Assembly: GCF_001422645.1 (NCBI RefSeq)
Contig: NZ_LMLR01000013.1
Span: 443,263-507,262, forward strand
Length of the DNA stretch: 64,000 bases
Direction of reading: 5' to 3'
Source: Arthrobacter sp. Leaf69
GTDB lineage: Bacteria > Actinomycetota > Actinomycetes > Actinomycetales > Micrococcaceae
Shown here: positions 25,312-33,348 of the stretch, piece by piece
Layout: each line of letters begins with the position of its first letter
How positions within the stretch are numbered: the first letter of the stretch is position 1
Translations under genes and position numbers: made by a program
Notes under the pieces: generated by a model
The model's input: only the letters and a program-made list of their open reading frames with translations
Databases searched by the model: none
What the model was told of the DNA's origin: nothing

Positions 25312-25920
25312 TCAGTGCGGGCTGGCGTGGGAGCACTCGTCCGGCCGCGGTCCGCCCGCCTTCTCGATCGCGGCGTGCATCCGGGAGAGCACGTCGCCGG
25401 GGGGACCGCCGGCCGTGAGGCGGGTGAACCGGGGGAACTCGGGCAGCGATTGATACGCGTCCCGCAGCGATTCCAGGTCCTCGAGGCGCTCCGAGTCGGT
25501 GCCGCGGGCGAGGATCCTGGCGTGGGCCTCGCGGGGGTCGACGTCGAGGTAGATGACCAGATCGGGCCGGGGGAGTATTCGGATGAGCCACGGGAGGAAG
25601 CGCCCCCTGGGAAGTCCATGCATTCCGCGGAGCGCGAGCTGGCAATGAAGGTGCCGGTCCATCACAACCAGGCCGTGAAAGTTCCGGGCCCGGCGGTGTG
25701 CATTCAGGACGTTGAACGTGCGGACCGCCGTTTCAAGGAAGTCCGCCAGCCGGGGAGGCGCCTGTATGCCGAGCCTCGCGCTGAGCAGGGACATCCTTCG
25801 GCGGCCGGCGTAGTTACGGAGGAGCAGGGCGCTTTTTCCCGCCTGGCGGGCGGCCGCGACGGTGGCCTCGGCCGCCGTCGTTTTTCCGGAGCCGTCAATT
25901 CCGGTGAGCACGATCAGCAC
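25312..25920 (-). CDS. Thymidylate kinase-like P-loop nucleotide kinase
   Basis: A 202-residue P-loop kinase. The Walker A motif GIDGSGKTT lies near the N-terminus, VVMDRHLHCQLAL resembles the DR(Y/H) motif of dTMP kinases, and LVIYLDVDPREAHARILARG is the typical nucleoside-kinase strand and lid. The GTG at 25920 is chosen because AAGGA lies 6 nt upstream; an upstream TTG at 25962 would add 14 poorly conserved residues. The sequence is divergent enough that it is probably not the essential Tmk. It may act on another deoxynucleoside or nucleoside monophosphate. Confidence 0.75.
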   Translation of the reverse strand: MLIVLTGIDGSGKTTAAEATVAAARQAGKSALLLRNYAGRRRMSLLSARLGIQAPPRLADFLETAVRTFNVLNAHRRARNFHGLVVMDRHLHCQLALRGMHGLPRGRFLPWLIRILPRPDLVIYLDVDPREAHARILARGTDSERLEDLESLRDAYQSLPEFPRFTRLTAGGPPGDVLSRMHAAIEKAGGPRPDECSHASPH

Positions 25921-25987
25921 GCAGTGTCCTTCGTGGTTTGGTGGTGGGGTTACCTGAGCCAACGAATGAGAGGCGCCGCTTGATCCC

Positions 25988-26512
25988 TCAGAGATTGTGG
26001 GCCAGCAGTTCGAGCGCGATGACCAGAAGACTCAACACTACTTCAGCGAACACGATGAGGGCCTTGTGGCGGAACGGAAGGTCAAGCCGCCGGATCGCGA
26101 GGTACCCGATGACAAAAAGTGTGACAACGAGCACGACAATCGCCCATTGAAGCGCCACGGCCGTCGACCAGAGACCCAGGCCGGCCGCCGTGAGGAGCAG
26201 GAGCGGCGTCACCAGGACGCTGAGGGATTCGGTGCTGACGGCGACCATGTGTCGCAGCTGCGGGCGGCTGGGGAGCTCCTCATGTACCGTCAGGTGGCTC
26301 AGTAGGTCGGCGACGAAGATGCCCAACAGGGAGCCGACCACCACGATACTGAGAGTGGCAGCCGCGGCGGCGGGCGACGTTTCGTCAGCGTGGCTCCTCA
26401 GGGCCAGGACGACAGCCAGGCACGTGAAGCTGATATAGACGCGCTCCTTGAGGCTCGCCGCGCGTTGGCTCGCAGTAGGCTCAGTCCGCCCGGCCGGTTC
26501 GATCGCATTCAT
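25988..26512 (-). CDS. Hypothetical membrane protein, four to five membrane segments
   Basis: A 174-residue protein I do not recognise. A charged N-terminal tail is followed by hydrophobic segments at about 29-39 (short), 50-70, 90-115, 118-137 and 150-172. A loop between the second and third carries DLLSHLTVHEELPSRPQL. It lies 67 bp upstream of the dTMP-kinase-like gene on the same strand, so the two may be cotranscribed. No motif suggests a substrate. Confidence 0.6.
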   Translation of the reverse strand: MNAIEPAGRTEPTASQRAASLKERVYISFTCLAVVLALRSHADETSPAAAAATLSIVVVGSLLGIFVADLLSHLTVHEELPSRPQLRHMVAVSTESLSVLVTPLLLLTAAGLGLWSTAVALQWAIVVLVVTLFVIGYLAIRRLDLPFRHKALIVFAEVVLSLLVIALELLAHNL

Positions 26513-26548
26513 CGAGGAAGTCCCCTCTCAGTGGTTGGAACAGAACCG

Positions 26549-26875
26549 TCAGGCGCCGGGGGCCCGGTAGCCGACCTCCGCTGCCATCCGCAGGGCTGAC
26601 ATCGTCTCGTCCACGCTCAACAGGACGGTCGTTTCAAACGAACTCAGCGCGCCGCCCCCGGCGATTGCCACCGCCACCGCGGCCATGGAGACGTTGTCGG
26701 GGGCCTCCCACAGGTTGTAGCCGTCATGGCTGCCGAACGCATACCAGAAGCCGTGGAGCGTGCCGCCCACCGACTCGATATACGCCTGCGCCGCTTTTCC
26801 GCGGTCTTCCGGGTTGCGGATCATCCTGGCCCAGGTCTCAGGGGTGTAGCTGAACTTCGACAGGTAGAGCGGCAT
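26549..26875 (-). CDS. GYD domain protein
   Basis: A 108-residue protein that matches the GYD domain over its whole length: LSKFSYTPETWARMIRNPEDR, GGTLHGFWYAFGSHDGYNLWE (the GYD-type motif is HDGYNLWE) and VAIAGGGALSSFETTVLL. GYD proteins are small ferredoxin-like alpha/beta proteins, and their biochemical role is not established. The gene stands alone, with GGAAG sites upstream, on the same strand as its neighbours. Confidence 0.85.
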   Translation of the reverse strand: MPLYLSKFSYTPETWARMIRNPEDRGKAAQAYIESVGGTLHGFWYAFGSHDGYNLWEAPDNVSMAAVAVAIAGGGALSSFETTVLLSVDETMSALRMAAEVGYRAPGA

Positions 26876-26987
26876 CGTCTTTCCCTTCGGTCACTTCCGG
26901 GAGTGCGGATTACCCAAGGATGGCAGTCCTCCGCCGGGCCAGCAATGCCCCGCAGCTCTGAAAAGAGGCGTTTAGGACCGGCGGTCG

Positions 26988-27461
26988 TCAGTCGGCACGC
27001 CCCAGATGCTGCATGAGCGCGTCGAGGATCGGCAGTTGCCCGCTGACCAGCCGGCTGCGGGCAACTGCCTCACGATTCCACTCCGCGCCGTCGACCTCGG
27101 GGAAGTCCTGCACGGTTCCGGATCCCTTCGGCCACTCCAGAGCGAAGGTGTTGCTCTCGATCTTTTCGGGAGCAAAGTCGGTCTCGGCCGCGAAGACGGT
27201 GATGACCTTTCCCGACGGTTGCCGGAAGGCCCCCAGCGGGATGTAGTCGGCGGACGGCGCAGGAGTGCCCATTTCTTCGGAGAACTCCCGCTGGGCTGCA
27301 GCCAGGGGGTCCTCGTCGTCGAGGTATTCGCCCTTGGGAATCGACCAGGCCCGGGCATCCTTGCGCGCCCAGAACGGGCCGCCCATGTGCGCTATCCACA
27401 CCTCCACGTCCCGTCCACCGCGCCGGCGGTAGAGCAGAATGCCCGCACTCCGGACGGTCAT
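26988..27461 (-). CDS. Nudix hydrolase
   Basis: A 157-residue Nudix protein with a complete Nudix box, G-x5-E-x7-REFSEEMG, beginning at GEYLDDEDPL near residue 45. The preceding ARAWSIPKG strand is typical of the NTP-pyrophosphohydrolase DR1025/MutT-like branch. The start is the ATG at 27461, whose ATGA overlaps the stop of the upstream 2H phosphoesterase gene, so the two form a coupled pair. It should hydrolyse a nucleoside diphosphate linked to another group. Pairing with a 2H phosphoesterase suggests a joint role in nucleotide-derivative or RNA-end processing. Confidence 0.85.
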   Translation of the reverse strand: MTVRSAGILLYRRRGGRDVEVWIAHMGGPFWARKDARAWSIPKGEYLDDEDPLAAAQREFSEEMGTPAPSADYIPLGAFRQPSGKVITVFAAETDFAPEKIESNTFALEWPKGSGTVQDFPEVDGAEWNREAVARSRLVSGQLPILDALMQHLGRAD

Positions 27462-28096
27462 TGCCCGCCACCTGCCCCGGGGAGCCCGAGGTCCTGGTCC
27501 CGGCATCCTCCACCGGCGTCCAGAGCCGGGAGGAACTGGCGGTTCCGGATCCGCGACGGGCCAAATTCCACCGCCACCGGCTCGATGTCCCAGGGTCCGC
27601 GGTCCCTCGACTTGGGGCGGCCCACGGCGATGTGGGGTGTCCAGCGGGGGTACCGGAAACCCAAGGCCTGGGAGCTGAGGATGAAGTCATCGACATTGTC
27701 CACCAGCAGGGCGTCCAACAGTTCGTGCAGCGCCTTCACGAGGGAGACCTGGTAGTCCCGCACATGCTGCGGCACCTCCACTTCCAGGCCGCTCACGCGC
27801 CCGCCGCCCAGCAAGACCAGCCGTTCGGCCCGGGCGGCGAATCCTGCCAGCACCGGCAGCCCCTCCAGCCAGGCAACCGTGGTGCCGGCGGCGTTCCCGG
27901 CCGTCGTGCTGCCTTTGGTCCAGTCCGCGATGTCCCGGGCGAAGTCAGCCAGGACGCCGATGTGCAGCAGGGTGAGGTGAAGCCCCTGGGGCCGGCGCAG
28001 CGCATCGACGTAGTTGCCCAGTGCCTCGTAGTCCCCGGCCCCGGAGCCAACGCGGAGCACAGGCACCTCCACTGTGATGCGCGGAGCAGAATGCAT
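27458..28096 (-). CDS. 2H phosphoesterase / 2'-5' RNA ligase-like protein
   Basis: A 212-residue protein with the two H-x-(T/S)-like motifs of the 2H superfamily: GLHLTLLHIG near residue 37 and PHIAVGRP near residue 167, which would line one active-site cleft. The second motif reads HIAV rather than the standard H-x-T/S, so activity may be altered. GGAGGAG lies 5 nt before the ATG at 28096. The C-terminal end (AGGGCRDQDLGLPGAGGGQ) looks unstructured. It overlaps the Nudix gene downstream. Confidence 0.65.
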   Translation of the reverse strand: MHSAPRITVEVPVLRVGSGAGDYEALGNYVDALRRPQGLHLTLLHIGVLADFARDIADWTKGSTTAGNAAGTTVAWLEGLPVLAGFAARAERLVLLGGGRVSGLEVEVPQHVRDYQVSLVKALHELLDALLVDNVDDFILSSQALGFRYPRWTPHIAVGRPKSRDRGPWDIEPVAVEFGPSRIRNRQFLPALDAGGGCRDQDLGLPGAGGGQ

Positions 28097-28286
28097 CCGG
28101 ACTCCTCCCGTCCGTGCGTACCGTTGGCTACCCGTGCCATTATCCTCCCGGGACGGGCAGACGTGCGGTATTCCCGGCCAGCCGCGAAAGCGCGACATGA
28201 CACAATCAACGCATCATTCACCGCGGATTGCCGCCGACGGATCCTTCAGGGCGGGCGGACCTGTCCAGTGACCACGAAGGAGCCTT

Positions 28287-29495
28287 GTGAGCAGCCCGAT
28301 CCAACACCAGAGCGGACTCGCCGAGGACGCTGCGGCCATCCTGGCCACCGCGCCGGCGTATCCGCAATTACGGCTCAACAGCGAGGCCCTCGACAAGAAC
28401 ATCGAGGTGATGGCGGCCTGGTGCCGGCACCATGGCGTGGATCTTGCCCCGCATGTCAAGACAACCATGTCCGCACCGATCATCGCCCGCCAGGTGGCTT
28501 CCGGCGCCGTCGGAGTCACCGTCGCCACCGTGGACCAGGTTGCTACGGTATTGGACTGGGGGCGCCGGCACGTCCTGGTTGCCAACCAGGTGGTCGATCG
28601 GTACGGTCTGATGCGCCTCCGCTCATGGCTGGAGGAAGATCCTGGCCGGGAGATCCGCTGCTTCGTGGATTCGGCGGCAGGCGTCGAGGCCGCGGCCCGG
28701 GTTTTCGCTCGGGCGGCCGTCAGCCTTGACGTGCTGATCGACGTCGGAACACCCGGGGGACGGACAGGAACCCGGAGCCTCCACGATGCCCTTCGCATCG
28801 CCGAACAGGTCCATGGCACGCCCGGCCTCCGGCTCGCCGGGGTTGCCGGCTACGAAGGCGTGGTGCCCAACAGCAGGGCGGAGGCCACCATCGAAGCCGT
28901 CGACCGGCACTGCCGGCTGGTGCGGGACGTGTATCTCGCAGCCGCGGAATATTTTGAGACCGCCGCGCCCATCTACTCCATGGGCGGGTCCGCGTTCCCG
29001 GACCGGGTTGTGGAGCACCTTCCCGACGACACCCTGGTGCCCGGTACCCGGAAGATCCTCCGGTCAGGCTGCTATGTCACGCATGATCACGGCACCTACG
29101 CCGCCGTCAGCCCGGTCCCGGGCCTCACTCCGGCAGTTTCGGTCCGGGCCGTGGTCTTGTCCGCCCCGGAAGAGGGCATGATCGTGGTCGGCGCCGGCAA
29201 ACGGGACCTCGCCTACGACGCCGGACTGCCGGTCTTCCTGTCAGCCCGCACCGCGGACGGCGACGCCAGGGAAGGGGCAACCGCCGTGGTGCGCAACCTC
29301 TTCGACCATCACGTTGTCCTCACCGGGGCGAGCGGGCTGGAGGTCACGGATGTGGTCGACTTCGGGATATCCCACCCCTGCTCGGCCTTCGATCGCTGGC
29401 CTGAATACGTGGTCACCGACGGCAATGCACAGGCCATCGATGTGTGGCGCACGGACTTCCACCGTTCGTCCCTGGCCACGGTCCGGCCCGGCTGA
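28287..29495 (+). CDS. D-threonine aldolase / D-serine dehydratase-like PLP enzyme
   Basis: A 402-residue fold-type III PLP enzyme. The N-terminal alanine-racemase-like barrel has the PLP lysine in LAPHVKTTMS (Lys58 by count), SVAT-like GVTVATVDQ, and VDVGTPGGRTG as the phosphate-binding loop. The C-terminal D-serine-dehydratase-like domain ends with the metal-site motif HPCSAFDRW. Enzymes of this group cleave beta-hydroxy-D-amino acids or deaminate D-serine. It starts at GTG 28287 after AAGGAG. No regulator or transporter adjoins it, so the substrate stays open. Confidence 0.85.
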   Translation: MSSPIQHQSGLAEDAAAILATAPAYPQLRLNSEALDKNIEVMAAWCRHHGVDLAPHVKTTMSAPIIARQVASGAVGVTVATVDQVATVLDWGRRHVLVANQVVDRYGLMRLRSWLEEDPGREIRCFVDSAAGVEAAARVFARAAVSLDVLIDVGTPGGRTGTRSLHDALRIAEQVHGTPGLRLAGVAGYEGVVPNSRAEATIEAVDRHCRLVRDVYLAAAEYFETAAPIYSMGGSAFPDRVVEHLPDDTLVPGTRKILRSGCYVTHDHGTYAAVSPVPGLTPAVSVRAVVLSAPEEGMIVVGAGKRDLAYDAGLPVFLSARTADGDAREGATAVVRNLFDHHVVLTGASGLEVTDVVDFGISHPCSAFDRWPEYVVTDGNAQAIDVWRTDFHRSSLATVRPG

Positions 29496-29521
29496 CTTGG
29501 CGCCGGTGAACTGGCGTCGCT

Positions 29522-29538
29522 GTCCGGGAATTCCGGAC
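29522..29538. terminator. Small hairpin between convergent genes
   Basis: GTCCGG (29522-29527) and CCGGAC (29533-29538) form a 6-bp stem around GAATT, in the 47 bp between the convergent PLP-enzyme and MBL genes. There is no T-run. It may help stop both transcripts. Confidence 0.35.
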
Positions 29539-29542
29539 GGCG

Positions 29543-30439
29543 CTACCGGCCGAAGACCCTGAACAGGAGGAGACGGGCTGACTGGGCCGCGGCCTCCCGC
29601 CGGCAGGGCCCGTTCCAGATGATGAAGTTGGCGAACCGGTGGGCCCCGGGGCGGTCTGCGACCCGGGCGGCAGCGTCCCGGACGGTGTGGAGGTCCCGGA
29701 CCGTCAGCGGGAGGGGGGCCTCGTCAGGGTGCCAGGTCGAGCCGAGCGGAAAATCCCGGAACGGCCGGGTGGACATCTCGATATGGGCGCCAAGGACCAC
29801 GGCGACAGGATGCGCGGCGCTGAAATCGCAGAGGGTGCGGAGCGACTCCTGAAAGGCCGGAAAGTCCTGTACATAGAGCCGGCCCGGGTAGACGGTGTCA
29901 CCGGTGAGCAGTATGCCCGTCCCTTCGTCGTAGATGGCGACGGCGGAAGGATGGTGCCCCGGCGTCGGGATGACCTCAAGCACCCGCCCGCCAAGGTCAA
30001 AGCGTGCCGCGCCCCGGGGCCAGCTGCCGATCCCGAAGAACGCGGCGACGTCCCCGGCCGAGTGTCCCACCACCCGGGTGTGGGCCCGGTCCGTGAACTG
30101 CCCGTCGCCGGCGACATGATCCCCGTGGGCGTGCGAGTGGGCAACGATGAGTTCGTAACCGTCCCGGGGATGCCCCTGCAGCCATTCCTCAATGAGTGTG
30201 TCGACGGTGGCCCGAAGCGGAAACCGGGTGGCGTCCGCCGTCGCACCCGTATCCAGGAGGAGGGCGCGCTCCTCACCGAACAGCAGGTAGAGGAACGGCG
30301 CTTCGAAGTTGTCCGCGATGCTCTGCCGGAGCAGGACCGTGTTTGGCGCGGCCCGGTGCACCTGGATCGGCGGCGCTGCGCTGCGCCGGCGGGAGCGCAT
30401 CCCCGGGTACCAGCGCACGTCAAAATCAAGATCCGTCAC
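29543..30439 (-). CDS. MBL-fold metallo-hydrolase
   Basis: A 298-residue metallo-beta-lactamase-fold protein with the metal motif HAHGDH (HSHAHGDHVAGD, residues 101-112), PTPGHHPSAV as the second histidine site, and LLTGDTVYPGRL with the bridging aspartate. The GTG at 30439 is chosen since GTGA overlaps the stop of the HxlR gene; the frame runs on upstream, but only antiparallel to the regulator. The substrate is not predictable. Coupling to an HxlR regulator suggests it responds to the same signal, perhaps a reactive aldehyde, quinone or lactone. Confidence 0.85.
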   Translation of the reverse strand: MTDLDFDVRWYPGMRSRRRSAAPPIQVHRAAPNTVLLRQSIADNFEAPFLYLLFGEERALLLDTGATADATRFPLRATVDTLIEEWLQGHPRDGYELIVAHSHAHGDHVAGDGQFTDRAHTRVVGHSAGDVAAFFGIGSWPRGAARFDLGGRVLEVIPTPGHHPSAVAIYDEGTGILLTGDTVYPGRLYVQDFPAFQESLRTLCDFSAAHPVAVVLGAHIEMSTRPFRDFPLGSTWHPDEAPLPLTVRDLHTVRDAAARVADRPGAHRFANFIIWNGPCRREAAAQSARLLLFRVFGR

Positions 30440-30846
30440 GGCTCTACTATCGCAGTCACGGCTCCGGCGGATGGCCCGGCGTCGACAATTTCGCTGGCGT
30501 GCTCGGCTATCCAGGCCACCAGCGGGAGCAGCACGGACACAAGCTCGCGGCCCCGGTCGGTGAGGCTGTAGTCCACCCTGGGCGGGATCACCGGCTGGGC
30601 ATCTCGACGGAGGAAACCGTCCCCTTCGAGAGTTTTGAGTGTTTGGGCGAGCATCTTCTCGCTGATGCCTTCCGCCCGGCGTCGAAGCTCGCTCCAACGC
30701 TGCGGGCCGTTCCACAGCGCCACCAGGATCAGTACGCCCCACTTGCTGGAGACGTGATCGAGGACCGTACGGCTGGGGCAGTTGGCGGGGAAGATGCCGT
30801 CCGCGCCCTGGAGAGCGGACTGGTCAGGTTCGGTACTTACCTTCAT
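30436..30846 (-). CDS. HxlR family transcriptional regulator
   Basis: A 136-residue winged-helix HxlR regulator: CPSRTVLDHVSSKWGVLILVALWNGP near residue 23, RWSELRRRAEGISEKMLAQTLKTLEGDGF as the recognition region, then VDYSLTDRGREL. A cysteine at residue 23 is in the position where HypR-like members sense electrophiles or oxidants. It is divergent from an NAD(P)H-type oxidoreductase gene with a palindrome between them, and overlaps the MBL gene downstream. Repression of the oxidoreductase, relieved by quinone, aldehyde or oxidant stress, is the usual scheme. Confidence 0.88.
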   Translation of the reverse strand: MKVSTEPDQSALQGADGIFPANCPSRTVLDHVSSKWGVLILVALWNGPQRWSELRRRAEGISEKMLAQTLKTLEGDGFLRRDAQPVIPPRVDYSLTDRGRELVSVLLPLVAWIAEHASEIVDAGPSAGAVTAIVEP

Positions 30847-30849
30847 GCC

Positions 30850-30890
30850 AGTACCTTACTTCAAAGTGCGTACTCTCTTTTGGGAAGTAA
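30850..30890. promoter_or_regulatory. Predicted HxlR operator in divergent promoter
   Basis: AGTAC (30850-30854), ACTTCAAAGT (30858-30867) and GTACT (30870-30874) form a nested, nearly symmetric palindrome 4 bp upstream of the HxlR start codon. A second inverted pair, TTACTTC (30856-30862) and GAAGTAA (30884-30890), overlaps it. Placement between the divergent regulator and oxidoreductase genes fits autoregulation plus control of the target. Confidence 0.6.
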
Positions 30891-30946
30891 TGCCCTTTCG
30901 GTGCCGTTGGCATGGATGTCAGCATCCCCTTGGTGAAAGGACCATC

Positions 30947-31948
30947 ATGACCATCGTTGTCACCGGCGCCACCGGACAGCTCGGACGCCTCGTCGTTGAA
31001 GCCCTACTCGATCAGAACGTGCCCGCGGGCCGGATCGTGGCCGCCGGCCGGGACCTGGCCAAGGTCGCGGACCTTGCCGACCGGGGCGTCCAGGTCCGGC
31101 AGATCGACTTCCAGGATCCGGCCTCCCTGCGCCGGGCGTTCGCCGGTGCCGGAAAGGTGCTGCTGATCTCCGGCAGTGAGCCCGGGAAACGCGTTGAGCA
31201 GCATCAGAACGCCATTACGGCAGCCAAAGATGCCGGCGTCGGGCTGATCACCTACACCAGCATCGCCAACGCCGACCACACGGACATGCAGTTGGCCGCC
31301 GAACACCAGGCCACGGAAGAGGCGCTGGTGGCGTCCGGGCTCCCGTTCGCACTGCTCCGCAACGGCTGGTACCTGGAGAATTACACCGACCAGCTGCGCA
31401 CCTACCTTGAGCATGGCGCCGTACTGGGCAGCGCCGGTGACGGCCGGGTCAGCGCCGCCACCCGCGCCGACTACGCCCGCGCCGCCGCTGCCGTGCTGCT
31501 CCGCGACGACCAGGCAGGGAAGGTCTATGAACTCGGGGGCGACACACCGTTCACCCTCAGCGAGCTCGCGGCGGAAGTCGGCGCCGCCGCCGGCCGGACG
31601 GTGACATACCAGGACCTGCCCGTCGGACAGTACACGGAGGTCCTAGTGGGTGCCGGGCTGCCGGCGGGCTACGCGGCCATCCTCGCGGACAGCGACCTGG
31701 GCATTGCCCGCGGCGAACTACTCGTCACTAGCGGGGACCTCAGCGCCCTTATCGGCCGGCCGGCAACATCCATGCGCGAGGCCGTGGTGGCCGCCGCTGC
31801 AAGCCGGCACGAGGGGACAGTCCAAGGGGCCGACGACGGCTGGGGGAGAGAACCCCGGTCTCAGAGGGCTCTCAAGCGTCGCCGGCCCCGTCTCACACCG
31901 GACCCCCACGCTCCGGCAAGCAAAGTAGCCGGTCCAACACCCTGCTGA
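30947..31948 (+). CDS. NmrA-type NAD(P)H-dependent oxidoreductase with abnormal C-terminal extension
   Basis: A 333-residue Rossmann-fold protein of the NmrA/QorB group: nucleotide-binding GATGQLGR at residues 7-14, AGRDL, LLISGSEPG, and YTSIANADHTDMQ. QorB-like members reduce quinones with NADPH. Homologues normally end near residue 285. Here the last 45 or so residues (from SRHEGTVQG to the end) are Arg/Pro-rich and unlike the fold, as if the original stop was lost and translation runs into former intergenic DNA. GAAAGGA lies 5 nt before the ATG. It is divergent from HxlR, which probably controls it. Confidence 0.85.
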   Translation: MTIVVTGATGQLGRLVVEALLDQNVPAGRIVAAGRDLAKVADLADRGVQVRQIDFQDPASLRRAFAGAGKVLLISGSEPGKRVEQHQNAITAAKDAGVGLITYTSIANADHTDMQLAAEHQATEEALVASGLPFALLRNGWYLENYTDQLRTYLEHGAVLGSAGDGRVSAATRADYARAAAAVLLRDDQAGKVYELGGDTPFTLSELAAEVGAAAGRTVTYQDLPVGQYTEVLVGAGLPAGYAAILADSDLGIARGELLVTSGDLSALIGRPATSMREAVVAAAASRHEGTVQGADDGWGREPRSQRALKRRRPRLTPDPHAPASKVAGPTPC

Positions 31949-32045
31949 GTTCGGCAGCGGTGCGGACCTATTACTATTCAACACCCTGCGTGCCATATCT
32001 GGGAGAGAGACCTGATGTCCACCGCGTGGTTTGGGCGCGAAGGTT

Positions 32046-32062
32046 TCATCCTTGGCGGGTGA
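32046..32062. promoter_or_regulatory. Palindrome site 1 of shared island motif
   Basis: TCATCC-TTGGC-GGGTGA, one mismatch from TCACCC-N5-GGGTGA. It lies 138 bp before the DUF998 gene, in a 252-bp gap (31949-32200) that otherwise shows no gene. Confidence 0.55.
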
Positions 32063-32200
32063 CGGCACCCAGCCGAGGTGGTCATAGCGTAGGGGTACTC
32101 CGGAATGGAGCAGCCGACGTGGCCCTTCGCCCTAGCAGGATGAAGGGCCGGTGACGGCGGCACTCGATGATCCTCAACCCCCGGGGAAGCGAAGTGAGCC

Positions 32201-33334
32201 ATGTTTGCCCTGAAGAGAAACGCTGCAGTCACCTCAGAATCCCGGGCGCTCGTCATCGGCGGCGCAGGCTTTCTCATCCTCGGCATGATTGCGTTCCTGC
32301 TGGTGGGGCGTGAACCTGTTGCGTTGTCCGGACGGGGGTCGGTGGGCGACATCGCTGCGCTCGGGACGGCCGTCCTCGGCGCAGCAGCCGCGGTGATCGG
32401 GTCCCGGCAGCGGCAGGCGCATGACGCTCCGCCCGCCCCCGGCGGAGGCCGGACGCGCAACATCATTGACATCTTCGCGCTCGCGCTGGCCCATGCCTGC
32501 ATCTTCCTGTTCGGCTGGCTGGCGCTGTTCTCAATCTTCCAGCGGGCGTTCGTGGGAGCAGTGCTGTATCCCCTGGCAGCGGCAATCCTCGTCGGGGTCA
32601 CCGGAGCCATCAGTTCCTACATCGCGTACCTGTCGACAGTCACCATGAACGCCTACCGTCTCGCCGCGCTTCTCGCCGTATTCCTCGTCACGGGTGTCCT
32701 GACGAGCATGCTCACCGCAGAAGACCCGCAGTGGTGGCAGGAAAACCTCAGTGCCCTCGGCATGAGCTCCGGCGTCTCCGGGGTGGCGTTCAATCTCACG
32801 CTGATCGTCGCCGGCGTTGTGGTCACAACCCTGGCCGGATACTCTACGAGGACGCTCGAAGCGACGGCGAAGACAGCGCCCGCGCGGCGCCGGGTGCGGC
32901 ACCTGGAAGGCGGCATCGTCCTCATCGGCATCCTCCTCGCCTGTGTGGGGCTGTTTCCGGTCGACGAACAGTTCTGGCTCCACACCGCGGCGGCGTCCGG
33001 CATGGTGGTGGTGTTCGGAACCCTGATCGTCCGCATGCGTTCGCTGGTTCCCTCGATCCCGGCGACGTTCAATCTGCTGGGGCTGGTGTTCCTGGCGGTC
33101 ATCGCCTTCGCCGTGCTGATGTACTTCCCGGTCGGCTACTACAACCTCACCGCCGTGGAGCTCATCGCGGCCTCGCTGGTCTTCGCCTGGCTGATCGTCC
33201 TGATCCGCAACCTGGCCGCCGTCGACGCCGACCAGCTCGCCGCCAGCGCGCCGGCCCGCCCCGTGTTCCAACGCACTGATACCGCCGCCCAAACTGCGGC
33301 GCCCGGAACGGATAAGACCGCCGCGGACTCCTGA
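32201..33334 (+). CDS. DUF998-like membrane protein
   Basis: A 377-residue membrane protein with about nine to ten hydrophobic segments. The stretch WWQENLSALGM followed by FNLTLIVAGVVV matches DUF998 as I know it (DP..WWQ.NFS.LG......FN). An unusual N-terminal half carries two extra segments, and the C-terminal tail is Ala/Pro-rich and soluble. The function is unknown. It is 14 bp upstream of the SulP gene and likely cotranscribed. A copy of the island's palindrome precedes it, suggesting stress control. Confidence 0.65.
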   Translation: MFALKRNAAVTSESRALVIGGAGFLILGMIAFLLVGREPVALSGRGSVGDIAALGTAVLGAAAAVIGSRQRQAHDAPPAPGGGRTRNIIDIFALALAHACIFLFGWLALFSIFQRAFVGAVLYPLAAAILVGVTGAISSYIAYLSTVTMNAYRLAALLAVFLVTGVLTSMLTAEDPQWWQENLSALGMSSGVSGVAFNLTLIVAGVVVTTLAGYSTRTLEATAKTAPARRRVRHLEGGIVLIGILLACVGLFPVDEQFWLHTAAASGMVVVFGTLIVRMRSLVPSIPATFNLLGLVFLAVIAFAVLMYFPVGYYNLTAVELIAASLVFAWLIVLIRNLAAVDADQLAASAPARPVFQRTDTAAQTAAPGTDKTAADS

Positions 33335-33348
33335 TCGGAAGGCGTTAG

